Notes: a model not told the origin generated them from the sequence alone. A stretch of 36,331 nucleotides of DNA from Bradyrhizobium sp. (GCA_028290305.1 JAQGKC010000475.1:1-36331); one strand, 5' to 3'. Numbered from the stretch's first letter, positions 23,017-31,169 are shown. Numbers and translations are program-made.

Positions 23017-25044
23017 ATGCGCTTTACGCCCCAATTCCTCGATGAACTGCGCGCCCGGCTTCCGGTTTCGGAAGTCGTCGGCCGGCGCGTGAAGTTGAAG
23101 AAGGCGGGACGCGAGTGGAAGGGGCTGTCGCCGTTTCAGCAGGAGAAGTCGCCGTCGTTCACGGTCAACGACCAGAAGGGTTTTTACCACGACTTCTCGT
23201 CCGGCAAGCACGGCGACATCATCAGCTTCCTGATGGAGACCGAAGGCGTCGGCTTTACCGAGGCCGTCGAGCGGCTGGCCTCGATGGCCGGCGTGCCGCT
23301 GCCGGCGGTGACGCCCGATGCCGCGCGGCACGAGCAACGCCGCAAGACGCTGTACGATGTGATGGAGCTTGCCGCGAAATTTTTCGCCGACACTTTGGCC
23401 TCGCGTAATGGCGCCAAAGCCCGCGGCTATCTCGGCGACCGCGCGATTTCGCCTGCGGTGCAATTGCAGTTTCGCATCGGCTATGCGGCTGGCGAGCGTT
23501 TCGCGCTGAAGGAGCATCTGGGCGCGCAGGGCATCCCGGTCGAGGACATGGTGGAAGCGGGACTCCTGATCGCGGGCGACGACATTCCGGTGCCGTACGA
23601 TCGCTTTCGCGACCGCGTGATGTTTCCGATCACCGATCTGCGCGGAAGGGTGATCGCGTTCGGCGGCCGTGCGCTGGAAAAAGACGTTGCCGCGAAATAT
23701 CTGAATTCGCCGGAAACGCCGTTGTTTCACAAGGGCGACAATCTCTACAATTTAGCGCCGGCGCGGTTGGCTACCCATAACGGCGCGCCGCTGGTGGTGG
23801 TGGAAGGCTATGTCGACGTCATCGCCATGGTCGGCGCGGGCTTTGCCGCCAGCGTCGCGCCACTCGGCACCGCACTGACCGAGAACCAGCTCGCGCTCTT
23901 ATGGAAGATGGCCGACGAGCCGATACTCTGTTTCGACGGCGACAGGGCCGGGCAGAAGGCGGCATGGCGCGCCGCCGACATGGCGCTGCCGCATCTCAAG
24001 CCCGGCAAGAGCCTGCGTTTCGCGTTGCTGCCGGAAGGCCAGGACCCCGACGATCTCGCACGCTCGGGCGGGCGCGGCGCCATCGAGGAAGTGATCTCCG
24101 CAGCGCGGGGCCTCGCCGATGTGATCTGGTCGCGCGAAATCGAAGGCGGCACTTACGCGACACCGGAGCGGCGCGCGGCGCTGGAGGCGCGGATCGGCGA
24201 ACTTAGTAACGGCATCCGCGATGAAGTGGTGCGGCGCTATTATCGCCAGGATCTGGCGGAGCGCTTGCAACGGACCTTCGCGCCGGAAGGCGGCCGCGGC
24301 GGCTACGGTCGCGGCAGTTATCGCGGTGGCGCGGGCGGCGGCGAATCAGGCCGCCGTTTCCAGCCTCGCGGGTCGTTCACGCCGGGCGCGGCGGGCCGAT
24401 TCGAGCCCCGCGGCGGCGGCCGTCCACAGGGATCGGCGGGCAGCCAGACCATCAACCGCGGGCCCTATCAGGCGGCGAGCCCGCAGCTCGCGTTGAGCCC
24501 GATCATGCGCGGCCAGCGCAGCGCGATATCCCGCCGCGAGGCGCTGATTTTGCAGTCCCTGATCAATCATCCCTGGCTGCTGCACGACCATCTGGAAGAG
24601 GTGGCGGCGCTGGAATTGGCGCATCCGGAGGCGCACAAACTGCGCGCCGGCATCATCGCTGCCTTCGCCAACGACCATCACCAAAGTCCGGAGCCATCAG
24701 AACAGAGCGAGAAGATGCGCGCCGACCTTGCCGCGGGCGGATTTTCGCAATCTCTTCAAAGGGTTGAACTGGCGATCACGACCTCGGCGGTGTGGGGCGC
24801 GCAGGCCAGCGCGGGGCGGGAAGACGTTCTTTCCACCTGGCACCAGCTGGTATCCTTGCATCGCCAATGGCACTCATTACTTAGGGAATTGAAGGATGCT
24901 GAGCTGGCCTTGGGCGACGAGGCAAGCGAGGCAAATTTGGCGTGGCTGCGCGACGTGAAGGCAAGGTTGGCGGAAGTGGACGGCACCGAGGCCCTGATCG
25001 AGGGTTTCGGCGAGTCCTCGGGCCGGTTCCAGCGGAGCGTTTGA
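23017..25044 (+). CDS. dnaG: DNA primase
   Basis: DnaG makes RNA primers for replication. The protein is 675 residues. N-terminal domain at 1-90; catalytic TOPRIM core with VVVEGYVDVIAM (Glu about 264) and CFDGDRAGQKAA (Asp about 307); C-terminal helicase-binding region at about 500-675. In the zinc-binding module the four ligand positions read Ser38, Gln41, Asp59 and Ser62 (WKGLSPFQQEKSPSF, FYHDFSSGKHG) instead of Cys/His/Cys/Cys, so the site cannot bind zinc in the usual way. Between core and C-domain, about 424-485, is a Gly/Arg-rich linker with RGG-like repeats. The gene precedes rpoD by 239 bases, as in the macromolecular-synthesis locus, but rpsU is absent. Confidence 0.97.
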   Translation: MRFTPQFLDELRARLPVSEVVGRRVKLKKAGREWKGLSPFQQEKSPSFTVNDQKGFYHDFSSGKHGDIISFLMETEGVGFTEAVERLASMAGVPLPAVTPDAARHEQRRKTLYDVMELAAKFFADTLASRNGAKARGYLGDRAISPAVQLQFRIGYAAGERFALKEHLGAQGIPVEDMVEAGLLIAGDDIPVPYDRFRDRVMFPITDLRGRVIAFGGRALEKDVAAKYLNSPETPLFHKGDNLYNLAPARLATHNGAPLVVVEGYVDVIAMVGAGFAASVAPLGTALTENQLALLWKMADEPILCFDGDRAGQKAAWRAADMALPHLKPGKSLRFALLPEGQDPDDLARSGGRGAIEEVISAARGLADVIWSREIEGGTYATPERRAALEARIGELSNGIRDEVVRRYYRQDLAERLQRTFAPEGGRGGYGRGSYRGGAGGGESGRRFQPRGSFTPGAAGRFEPRGGGRPQGSAGSQTINRGPYQAASPQLALSPIMRGQRSAISRREALILQSLINHPWLLHDHLEEVAALELAHPEAHKLRAGIIAAFANDHHQSPEPSEQSEKMRADLAAGGFSQSLQRVELAITTSAVWGAQASAGREDVLSTWHQLVSLHRQWHSLLRELKDAELALGDEASEANLAWLRDVKARLAEVDGTEALIEGFGESSGRFQRSV

Positions 25045-25090
25045 TTAAAAAATGATGCGGATGGTCTTGACCGGAACCGCGAAATGACTC

Positions 25091-25109
25091 GCCAAACCCA
25101 TGGTTTGGC
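25091..25109. promoter_or_regulatory. Perfect 8-bp dyad between dnaG and rpoD
   Basis: GCCAAACC, CAT, GGTTTGGC lies 46 bases after the dnaG stop and 175 bases before the rpoD ATG. It lacks a T-run, so it is more like an operator than a terminator. I see no convincing -35/-10 pair around it, and no candidate regulator can be named. Confidence 0.4.
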
Positions 25110-25283
25110 TGCAAAAACACGGTTAATCGAAGCTTAATAGCCTGCGGGCTAAGAGTTCGTAACCGGTTCGAGCAATTTTGGGGTGGCGATATCCTGCGCC
25201 GCCCTTTCCGCGTCGTAAGCGACGTAAGATTCAAAGCGCGGGCGCGGCAACGCATCGCGCATGAGCGCGTTTAGGAGCACTGA

Positions 25284-27428
25284 ATGGCCACCAAGGCAAA
25301 GACGCTGCAGGTAAAAGACAAAGAAAAAGACGACAAGGCAGCAGACGCCCCTGAGAAGGACTCGCCGGACGCGCCGTCGCCGTTGCTCGATTTGTCGGAC
25401 GCCGCCGTCAAGAAGATGATCAAGCAGGCCAAGAAGCGCGGCTTCGTGACCTTCGATCAGCTCAATGAAGTCTTGCCGTCCGACACCACCTCGCCGGAGC
25501 AGATCGAAGACATCATGTCGATGCTTTCAGACATGGGCATCAACGTCTCCGAGGCCGAGGACGCCGACAGCGAAGAAGAAAATAAGGAAGAGGCCGAGGA
25601 CGAGACCGACAACGAACTGGTCGAGGTCACGCAGAAGGCCGTCACCGAAGTCAAGAAGTCCGAGCCCGGCGAGCGCACCGACGATCCCGTCCGCATGTAT
25701 CTGCGCGAGATGGGCACCGTCGAGCTTCTCTCGCGCGAAGGCGAAATCGCGATCGCCAAGCGCATCGAGGCCGGCCGCGAGGCGATGATCGCAGGGCTGT
25801 GCGAAAGCCCGCTGACGTTCCAGGCCATCATCATCTGGCGCGACGAACTCAACGAAGGAAAGATCTTCCTTCGCGACATCATCGATCTCGAAGCGACCTA
25901 TGCCGGCCCCGACGCCAAGAACAACATGAACCCGGCGATGCTCGCGGCCCCACTCGGCCCCGACGGCCAGCCGCTTGCGGCCGCCAACGGCAATGGCGAG
26001 ACCGTCATGCCGGCGCAGGCCGCGCCTTCGCATATCGCGCCGCCGGCGGCGCCTCCGGCGCCGACCCCGTTCCGCGCCGCGCCGGCTGCTGCGCCTGAGG
26101 GCGAAAGCACGTCCGAAGGTTCGGCCGAAGGCGACATGGATGACGACGAGTTCGAAAACCAGATGTCGCTCGCGGCCATCGAGGCCGAGCTGAAGCCGAA
26201 GGTCGTGGAGACCTTCGACAAGATCGCCGACAACTACAAGAAGCTGCGCCGCCTGCAGGAGCAGGACATCGCCAACCAGTTGCAGAGCGAGTCGCTGTCG
26301 CCCTCGCAGGAGCGCAAATACAAGAAGCTGAAGGACGAGATCATCGTCGAGGTGAAGTCGCTGCGCCTCAACCAGGCCCGCATCGATTCGCTCGTCGAGC
26401 AGCTCTACGACATCAACAAGAAGCTGGTCTCGTTCGAGGGTCGGCTGATGCGGCTTGCCGACAGCCACGGCGTCGCGCGCGACGACTTCCTGCGCAATTA
26501 TCAAGGCTCGGAGCTCGATCCGCGCTGGCTCAACCGCGTCTCGAAACTCTCCGCAAAAGGCTGGAAGAATTTCGTCCATCACGAAAAGGACCGCATCAAG
26601 GACCTGCGTCATGAGGTGCAGTCGCTGGCCGCGCTGACCGGGCTCGAGATCGGCGAATTCCGCAAGATCGTGCACGGCGTGCAGAAGGGCGAGCGCGAGG
26701 CGCGCCAGGCCAAGAAGGAAATGGTCGAGGCCAATTTGCGCCTCGTGATCTCGATCGCCAAGAAATACACCAACCGCGGCCTGCAGTTCCTCGATTTGAT
26801 CCAGGAAGGCAATATCGGGTTGATGAAGGCGGTCGATAAGTTCGAATACCGCCGCGGCTACAAGTTTTCGACCTACGCCACGTGGTGGATCCGGCAGGCG
26901 ATCACCCGCTCGATCGCAGACCAGGCGCGCACCATCCGCATTCCCGTGCACATGATCGAGACCATCAACAAGATCGTGCGCACCTCGCGCCAGATGCTCA
27001 ACGAGATCGGTCGCGAGCCAACCCCTGAAGAGCTGGCCGAGAAGCTCGGCATGCCCCTGGAGAAGGTCCGCAAAGTCCTCAAGATTGCGAAAGAGCCGCT
27101 GTCGCTGGAAACGCCTGTCGGCGACGAGGAGGATTCCCACCTCGGCGACTTCATCGAGGACAAGAACGCGATCCTGCCCATCGACGCAGCGATCCAGTCC
27201 AACCTCCGCGAAACCACCACCCGCGTGCTCGCCTCGTTCACGCCCCGCGAAGAACGCGTGCTCCGCATGCGCTTCGGCATCGGCATGAACACCGACCACA
27301 CGCTGGAAGAAGTCGGTCAGCAGTTCTCGGTGACCAGAGAGCGCATCCGCCAGATCGAAGCGAAGGCGCTAAGGAAGCTGAAGCATCCGAGCAGGTCGCG
27401 GAAGCTGCGGTCGTTTCTCGACAACTAA
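25284..27428 (+). CDS. rpoD: Primary sigma factor, sigma-70
   Basis: The protein is 714 residues. Region 1.1 with an acidic linker fills about 1-125; [20 protein letters not shown] at about 132 is region 1.2; a long non-conserved region follows (about 170-430) with a Pro/Ala-rich segment near 240-280; region 2 ([40 protein letters not shown]) at about 480-560 melts and reads the -10; region 3 follows; region 4 with the helix-turn-helix [20 protein letters not shown] near 675-695 reads the -35. It directs RNA polymerase to housekeeping promoters. TAGGAG is six bases before the ATG. A clear terminator follows at 27503. Confidence 0.98.
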   Translation: MATKAKTLQVKDKEKDDKAADAPEKDSPDAPSPLLDLSDAAVKKMIKQAKKRGFVTFDQLNEVLPSDTTSPEQIEDIMSMLSDMGINVSEAEDADSEEENKEEAEDETDNELVEVTQKAVTEVKKSEPGERTDDPVRMYLREMGTVELLSREGEIAIAKRIEAGREAMIAGLCESPLTFQAIIIWRDELNEGKIFLRDIIDLEATYAGPDAKNNMNPAMLAAPLGPDGQPLAAANGNGETVMPAQAAPSHIAPPAAPPAPTPFRAAPAAAPEGESTSEGSAEGDMDDDEFENQMSLAAIEAELKPKVVETFDKIADNYKKLRRLQEQDIANQLQSESLSPSQERKYKKLKDEIIVEVKSLRLNQARIDSLVEQLYDINKKLVSFEGRLMRLADSHGVARDDFLRNYQGSELDPRWLNRVSKLSAKGWKNFVHHEKDRIKDLRHEVQSLAALTGLEIGEFRKIVHGVQKGEREARQAKKEMVEANLRLVISIAKKYTNRGLQFLDLIQEGNIGLMKAVDKFEYRRGYKFSTYATWWIRQAITRSIADQARTIRIPVHMIETINKIVRTSRQMLNEIGREPTPEELAEKLGMPLEKVRKVLKIAKEPLSLETPVGDEEDSHLGDFIEDKNAILPIDAAIQSNLRETTTRVLASFTPREERVLRMRFGIGMNTDHTLEEVGQQFSVTRERIRQIEAKALRKLKHPSRSRKLRSFLDN

Positions 27429-27438
27429 TTCCAATCGT

Positions 27439-27492
27439 GCCCGGGCTAAAGCGCAAAGCGCGTCTTCCCGCTAGATGAGCCGGGCATCCATC
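27439..27492. repeat. GTGCCCGGGCT...AGCCGGGCATCCA intergenic repeat
   Basis: TGCCCGGGCTAAAGCGC at the left is roughly mirrored by TAGATGAGCCGGGCA at the right, an imperfect inverted repeat just after the rpoD stop. Similar short elements flank genes throughout the window. Confidence 0.4.
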
Positions 27493-27502
27493 GAAACAAT
27501 AG

Positions 27503-27527
27503 CGGCGGGCGAAAGCCCGCCGTTTTT
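27503..27527 (+). terminator. Rho-independent terminator of rpoD
   Basis: CGGCGGGC, GAAA tetraloop, GCCCGCCG, then TTTTT: an 8-bp perfect GC stem with a stable tetraloop and a T-run. It lies 75 bases after the rpoD stop and is the clearest intrinsic terminator in the window. Confidence 0.9.
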
Positions 27528-27543
27528 ATATGGGTGACAATTC

Positions 27544-27584
27544 GCGTAGGATGGGTTTCGCGAAGGGCTCAACCCATTCTACGC
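27544..27584. repeat. CGTAGGATGGGTT inverted repeat
   Basis: GCGTAGGATGGGTT and AACCCATTCTACGC pair over 14 positions with one mismatch around TCGCGAAGGGCTC. The same GGGTTTCGCGAAGGGCTCAA segment recurs at about 28708-28727. Confidence 0.75.
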
Positions 27585-27664
27585 GCAAACCAAGATAAGC
27601 GGTTGAATTTCAACATTTCGAATTTTCCGAGTTGCGTCCACGTGGAGCCTTAAGAGGAAATCTT

Positions 27665-27781
27665 ATGACATGCGCAATTTGGAAGACTCCAGCTCAGATA
27701 CTGGAAAATGCAGGCGACTATATCGTTTTTGACTCTCCGAGAGCGGGTGGACAATATTGGATATATCAGGCTCGGCAATAA
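27665..27781 (+). pseudogene. Frame-separated N-terminus of the NDT/TIR-like gene
   Basis: An ATG preceded by AAGAGGAAATCTT starts a 38-codon frame, MTCAIWKTPAQILENAGDYI followed by VFDSPRAGGQYWI, that ends in TAA. From memory, M-x-C-x-I-W-x-T-P-A and D-S-P-R-A-G-G-x-Y-x-I-S-G are the opening of a family of alphaproteobacterial proteins whose next section resembles the start of the following open frame (KRLLTTWLCEQRRAG). Here the continuation SGSAIS is found in a third frame, so at least two small indels seem to separate the parts. The good ribosome-binding site supports this as the original gene start. Confidence 0.6.
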
Positions 27782-28616
27782 GCCAATACTGCCGTGGAAT
27801 GATCACGCTAAGCGCTTGCTGACAACTTGGCTTTGCGAACAGCGCCGCGCAGGTAACGAACCGCCGAAGGTGCAGCAGAGCGTTCTGGAGCTAGTCAAAT
27901 CACGCAAGCCGCTCCCAATTCTCACCAGGATGACGTTTGCCCTACAATATCTAGGTTCACACATAGTCCAACTCGGCGACTCCATCGGAATTGGCGAAGC
28001 AGACAACGTGGATACATTGAAGCTTCTCGCCGAAACCGAATCTAAGAATGTTAAAGAGCTTTCTCAGCTACTGCTAATGCTGCAGGAAAGCAGCTTGATA
28101 CAAGGCACATTCACTATAAATGGAGGCGCAACCGTCAGGCCTACGGTGCAGGGATGGCAAAGGCTCGATGAATTGAATCGTCCGCGAACTGACCTGACGC
28201 AGGCGTTCGTAGCAATGTGGTTTAGTGAACGAACAAACGAGGCATATTCGAATGGGATCGAGCCTGCTCTAATTGGGGCCGGCTACAGGCCAGTACGCGT
28301 CGACAAGAAAGAACACAACAACAAGATTGATGATGAAATTATCGCCGAAATTAGGAGGTCTCGGTTTCTCGTTGCGGATTTTACTTGTGAGCCAAAAAAC
28401 GTGCGAGGCGGCGTGTACTACGAGGCGGGATTCGCGCAGGGGCTCGGCATTCCGGTGATTTGGACTTGCAAGGATGCGTCGCTGCCGGATTTGCACTTCG
28501 ATACACGCCAGTACTCGCATATCGTTTGGAAGACACCAGAAGATCTATTGGTGCAATTGAGAAATCGAATTGGTGCTACGATCGGCGATGGACCGCTTCC
28601 GAAGCTTCGCTCGTAG
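27708..28616 (+). CDS. Putative NDT/TIR-like effector protein, N-terminus disrupted
   Basis: The frame is 302 codons; only about codon 31 onward (NDHAKRLLTTWLCEQRRAGN) looks like protein, because its first 30 codons overlap the true N-terminus in another frame. After a helical middle part, residues 163-290 form an alpha/beta domain: TQAFVAMWFSERTNEAYSNG, EIRRSRFLVADFTCEPKNV, GGVYYEAGFAQGLGIPVIWT. This order (first strand, I/V-A-D-x-T strand, then Y-E-A-G-F-A with Glu 239) resembles nucleoside 2-deoxyribosyltransferase and TIR-like NAD-processing domains found in bacterial defence proteins; the enzymatic role is inference. The DNA is visibly AT-richer than its neighbours, suggesting transfer. 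No partner gene is adjacent. Confidence 0.7.
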   Translation: MQATISFLTLRERVDNIGYIRLGNKPILPWNDHAKRLLTTWLCEQRRAGNEPPKVQQSVLELVKSRKPLPILTRMTFALQYLGSHIVQLGDSIGIGEADNVDTLKLLAETESKNVKELSQLLLMLQESSLIQGTFTINGGATVRPTVQGWQRLDELNRPRTDLTQAFVAMWFSERTNEAYSNGIEPALIGAGYRPVRVDKKEHNNKIDDEIIAEIRRSRFLVADFTCEPKNVRGGVYYEAGFAQGLGIPVIWTCKDASLPDLHFDTRQYSHIVWKTPEDLLVQLRNRIGATIGDGPLPKLRS

Positions 28617-28655
28617 TTGGTTTCGAGCGGCGATCCTCGGGATTCAGTGTCCAGC

Positions 28656-28735
28656 TCGTAGGATGGGTGGAGCGAAGCGATACTCATCATGGCGGTTCGC
28701 AAAGAGATGGGTTTCGCGAAGGGCTCAACCCCATC
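28656..28735. repeat. CGTAGGATGGGTGG-type repeat, longer copy
   Basis: TCGTAGGATGGGTGGAGCGA begins an element that ends in GGGTTTCGCGAAGGGCTCAA and CCCCATCCG. It contains the same internal block as the copy at 27544-27584. Together the two bracket the NDT/TIR-like gene, at about 80 bases before and 40 bases after it. Confidence 0.6.
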
Positions 28736-28810
28736 CGCCTCGTCGACGGCGATGTGCGTCTGCATGCGCCCGATGAGAGACCGACCGGCTGATCGTCAGC
28801 CCTGACCTGC

Positions 28811-29047
28811 CTACTTCTTCTTCGCCCCGGCCCTATTGATGCTCTTGATCGCCAGCGGCGGGCGGCCGGATTTTTCGGCGATCTCGCGGTCCTGCTCCAT
28901 GATGTAGCCGCGCGCGGGCTCGTCGCCGTCCAGGCCGCCAAGCAGCTCCGCCGGCACGCGCCGGTTGGAGCGCTGCGAACCGTCCTCATAGAGGACGTCG
29001 AAAAAGGCGAACTCGCCTTTGGGATTGGTCCCGGGTTTTTTGGCCAT
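28811..29047 (-). CDS. Small conserved-looking basic protein, unknown function
   Basis: The protein is 78 residues: MAKKPGTNPKGEFAFFDVLY, then EDGSQRSNRRVPAELLGGLD, ARGYIMEQDREIAEKSGRPP and a Lys-rich end (GAKKK). The middle Y-E-D-G-S-x-R-S-N-R-x-V-P looks like a compact folded protein rather than chance sequence, and the codon bias is that of its neighbours. GGGGA is about 12 bases upstream of the ATG. No family is recognised; it has no membrane segment. Confidence 0.65.
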   Translation of the reverse strand: MAKKPGTNPKGEFAFFDVLYEDGSQRSNRRVPAELLGGLDGDEPARGYIMEQDREIAEKSGRPPLAIKSINRAGAKKK

Positions 29048-29329
29048 GGCGGGCTTGTCCCCGATCTTCGCACCGCTGTCAAAGAAAAAGGCAAGCCTTG
29101 CTGGGCCTATGGTTACGGCGCATGGCAGCCGCGATTTGAAGCGCGTCCTACCAAATAAATGCCGAATGTCTGATGAGAATGGGGGATCGGCTCAAACAAC
29201 TCGGGGGCCACTCGGGGACTGCCGCCGTGGCTACCCCCACCCCAATCCTCCCCCGCAAGGCGGGAGGGAGTGCACTTCCGCTGCCGCGATAGCTTAACTT
29301 AATTTCATCCCGCTCGCATCGAGGCCTCT

Positions 29330-29710
29330 ATGTCCGCACCCCGTCTCGTCGTCTGGTACAACACGCGCTGTCCGGTCTGCAATGGCGGGATCGATTGGCA
29401 GCGCAACAAGCTCTTGAACGCAGTGCGCGCGGGCCACATCGCGTTCAAGGACATCAATGAACAACCCGATGCGCTGGCGTCCTATGGCGTCTCGGTCGAC
29501 GATGTGCGTCGTCGGCTGCATGCGACCGACGAGGCCGGCCGGCTGATCGTCGGCGCCGATGTCGCGATCGCAGTCTGGCAGGCGACACCGGGCGAGGGTT
29601 GGCGGGCGACGCTGTTCGGCAATCCTGTGGTGCGGCCGGTCACGCGGTTTGGCTATGACCGTTTCGCGGATCTGCTGTTTGCGTGGAACAAGCGGCAGGG
29701 GCGTTGGTGA
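29330..29710 (+). CDS. DCC-type thiol-disulfide oxidoreductase-like protein (DUF393)
   Basis: The protein is 126 residues. VVWYNTRCPVCNGGIDWQRN carries the CPVC motif (Cys 14 and 17) of the DCC family, where the first residue of the DCxxC signature is usually Asp (here R-C-P-V-C). FKDINEQPDALASYGVSVDD and the C-terminal RFADLLFAWNKRQGRW also fit. Thioredoxin-fold proteins of this family are poorly characterised. It appears to be transcribed alone; the hairpin at 29769-29789 may end its message. Confidence 0.85.
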   Translation: MSAPRLVVWYNTRCPVCNGGIDWQRNKLLNAVRAGHIAFKDINEQPDALASYGVSVDDVRRRLHATDEAGRLIVGADVAIAVWQATPGEGWRATLFGNPVVRPVTRFGYDRFADLLFAWNKRQGRW

Positions 29711-29941
29711 GTGGTTTACGGTCTACGATAGAGCGGCACCCCCTCAACCGGATCGCTGCGCGATCCGACCTCTCCCCGACGGGGAGAGGTGAACCGAGAG
29801 CGCGGGTCGACTGACTTAATCAATGATGATCCAACTCAGTTCCTCACCCCGCGCTTAGTTTGCAGTCACAGCCTCCTCCCGACATGATTTCCCCAAATCG
29901 TACCGATACCGAAGCCGAGTGCGGCTGCGATCTGGCCGCCG
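29711..29941. other. Intergenic stretch with repeat-like sequence
   Basis: The 230 bases between the DCC gene and DUF817 hold CCTCAACCGGATCGCTGCGC, a hairpin CCTCTCCCC/GGGGAGAGG (29769-29789), and an ATG at 29884 in another frame than DUF817. No convincing promoter is visible. Confidence 0.5.
29769..29789. terminator. Hairpin downstream of the DCC gene
   Basis: CCTCTCCCC, GAC, GGGGAGAGG gives a 9-bp stem and a 3-base loop about 60 bases after the DCC stop. There is no T-run. It belongs to a repeat type (CTCTCCCC-GA-CGGGGAGAG) that is frequent between genes in this group. Confidence 0.4.
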
Positions 29942-30820
29942 TTGCGGCGGTTCATTGCGGGCGAGCAGCGCCTCGGGCGGGTCATGGCGCAGAGGCGCTG
30001 GACGGCGTGGCTTTATGAATTCCTGCGCTTCGGCGTCAAGCAGGGCTGGGCCTGCCTGTTCGGCGGCATCGCGGTGGCGCTGATGATCGCGACCCATCGC
30101 GTCTATCCCGCGACCGCGCCGCTGCCGCGCTACGATTTCCTGTTTCTCTGCATGATCGCCGTTCAGGCAGCGTTCCTCGCGGGCAAGCTGGAGACTTGGG
30201 AGGAGGCGAAGGTGATCCTGCTTTATCATCTCGTCGGCACGCTGATGGAGATCTTCAAGACCAAGGTCGGCTCCTGGATCTATCCGGAGCCGAATTTTTT
30301 TCGGATCGGCGGCGTGCCGCTGTTCTCCGGCTTCATGTATTCCTGCATCGGCAGCTATCTCTGCCGCGTCTGGCGCCTGTTCGATTTCCGTTTCACCCAT
30401 CATCCGCAGCGTGCCTATCTCATAGCCCTCAGCCTCGCGATCTACGCGAACTTCTTCACTGATCATTATGGCTTCGACCTGCGGCTTTTGCTGTTCGCAC
30501 TGGCGGCGCTGCTGTTCGCCCGCACCACGATCCATTTCAAGGTCTGGCACGCCGACCGCTCGATGCCGCTGCTGCTCGGCTTCGTGCTGGTGTCGCTGTT
30601 CATCTGGCTGTCGGAGAATATCGGCACCTACACCAAGACCTGGCTCTATCCGTCGCAGCAGCACGGCTGGTCGATGGTCTCGCTCAGCAAGCTCGGCTCG
30701 TGGTTTCTGCTCCTGATCATCAGCTACACGCTGGTCAGCCTGATCAATGCGCCGCGAAGCATAGCCGCGCGGGGCAAGACGGGGCCAATCCTCTCCGCGC
30801 CAAAAACGGAAATGGCGTAG
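29942..30820 (+). CDS. DUF817-family integral membrane protein
   Basis: The protein is up to 292 residues with about eight hydrophobic segments. YEFLRFGVKQGWACLFGGIA at the first membrane span, YHLVGTLMEIFKTKVGSWIY, FRIGGVPLFSGFMYSCIGSY and FIWLSENIGTYTKTWLYPSQ are the conserved blocks of DUF817, whose function is unknown. The start is uncertain: TTG 29942 is the earliest in-frame start, the first ATG is 29984. The in-frame sequence upstream of the TTG (Trp-Pro-Pro) looks coding and has no ATG before a stop at 29885, so a small frameshift from the ATG at 29884 is possible. Its 3' end overlaps a convergent frame by 77 bases. Confidence 0.85.
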   Translation: MRRFIAGEQRLGRVMAQRRWTAWLYEFLRFGVKQGWACLFGGIAVALMIATHRVYPATAPLPRYDFLFLCMIAVQAAFLAGKLETWEEAKVILLYHLVGTLMEIFKTKVGSWIYPEPNFFRIGGVPLFSGFMYSCIGSYLCRVWRLFDFRFTHHPQRAYLIALSLAIYANFFTDHYGFDLRLLLFALAALLFARTTIHFKVWHADRSMPLLLGFVLVSLFIWLSENIGTYTKTWLYPSQQHGWSMVSLSKLGSWFLLLIISYTLVSLINAPRSIAARGKTGPILSAPKTEMA

Positions 30821-31169
30821 CCGCATCACCGCCTCCGATACCGTCGCTGCAGCGCCTCGGCCGCAAGGCCCTTTGTCCACGCGGCCCGTCACCACCGCCC
30901 TCGCGCCGTCCCAGCGCCATGATGGCACTTCCCATCGCGGCCGAGCCGAAGGTGACGGCGAAGCCGAACAGCAACAGCCCCAGCGCCACGCGGTCGGCGA
31001 GGATCAAATGCCGCAAGCCGCCGGGGTCGAGCAGCAGCAATCCGCCGACAAGGAGCGCCGCGACTGCGATGCCAGCGGCGAGATTGATCGCGCGCAGCCG
31101 AAACAGCGGCGTTCGCCAGAAACGAAACTTGCGGGGTGATGTGTGATGATCGTGCGTGTTGTCCGGCAT
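30744..31169 (-). CDS. Small two-helix membrane protein, unknown function
   Basis: The protein is 141 residues from the ATG at 31169 (MPDNTHDHHTSPRKFRFWRT). Two hydrophobic segments (LAAGIAVAALLVGGLLLL at about 30-48 and ALGLLLFGFAVTFGSAAMGS at about 60-80) are joined by DPGGLRHLILADR. The His-rich N-terminus and first 90 residues look like a real protein. The last 50 residues (RRCSDGIGGGDAATPF and on) look non-conserved and run antisense through the last 77 bases of the DUF817 gene, which suggests an original stop near 30870 was lost. An upstream in-frame ATG at 31253 is less likely. Confidence 0.6.
   Translation of the reverse strand: MPDNTHDHHTSPRKFRFWRTPLFRLRAINLAAGIAVAALLVGGLLLLDPGGLRHLILADRVALGLLLFGFAVTFGSAAMGSAIMALGRREGGGDGPRGQRALRPRRCSDGIGGGDAATPFPFLARRGLAPSCPARLCFAAH

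Noticed and set aside
25067..25095. TTGACC as a possible -35 for rpoD
   Set aside because: No acceptable -10 hexamer lies 16-18 bases downstream.
25527..27299. A 590-codon minus-strand open frame
   Set aside because: It is antisense to rpoD and consists of Leu/Asp/Val/Arg-rich shadow sequence.
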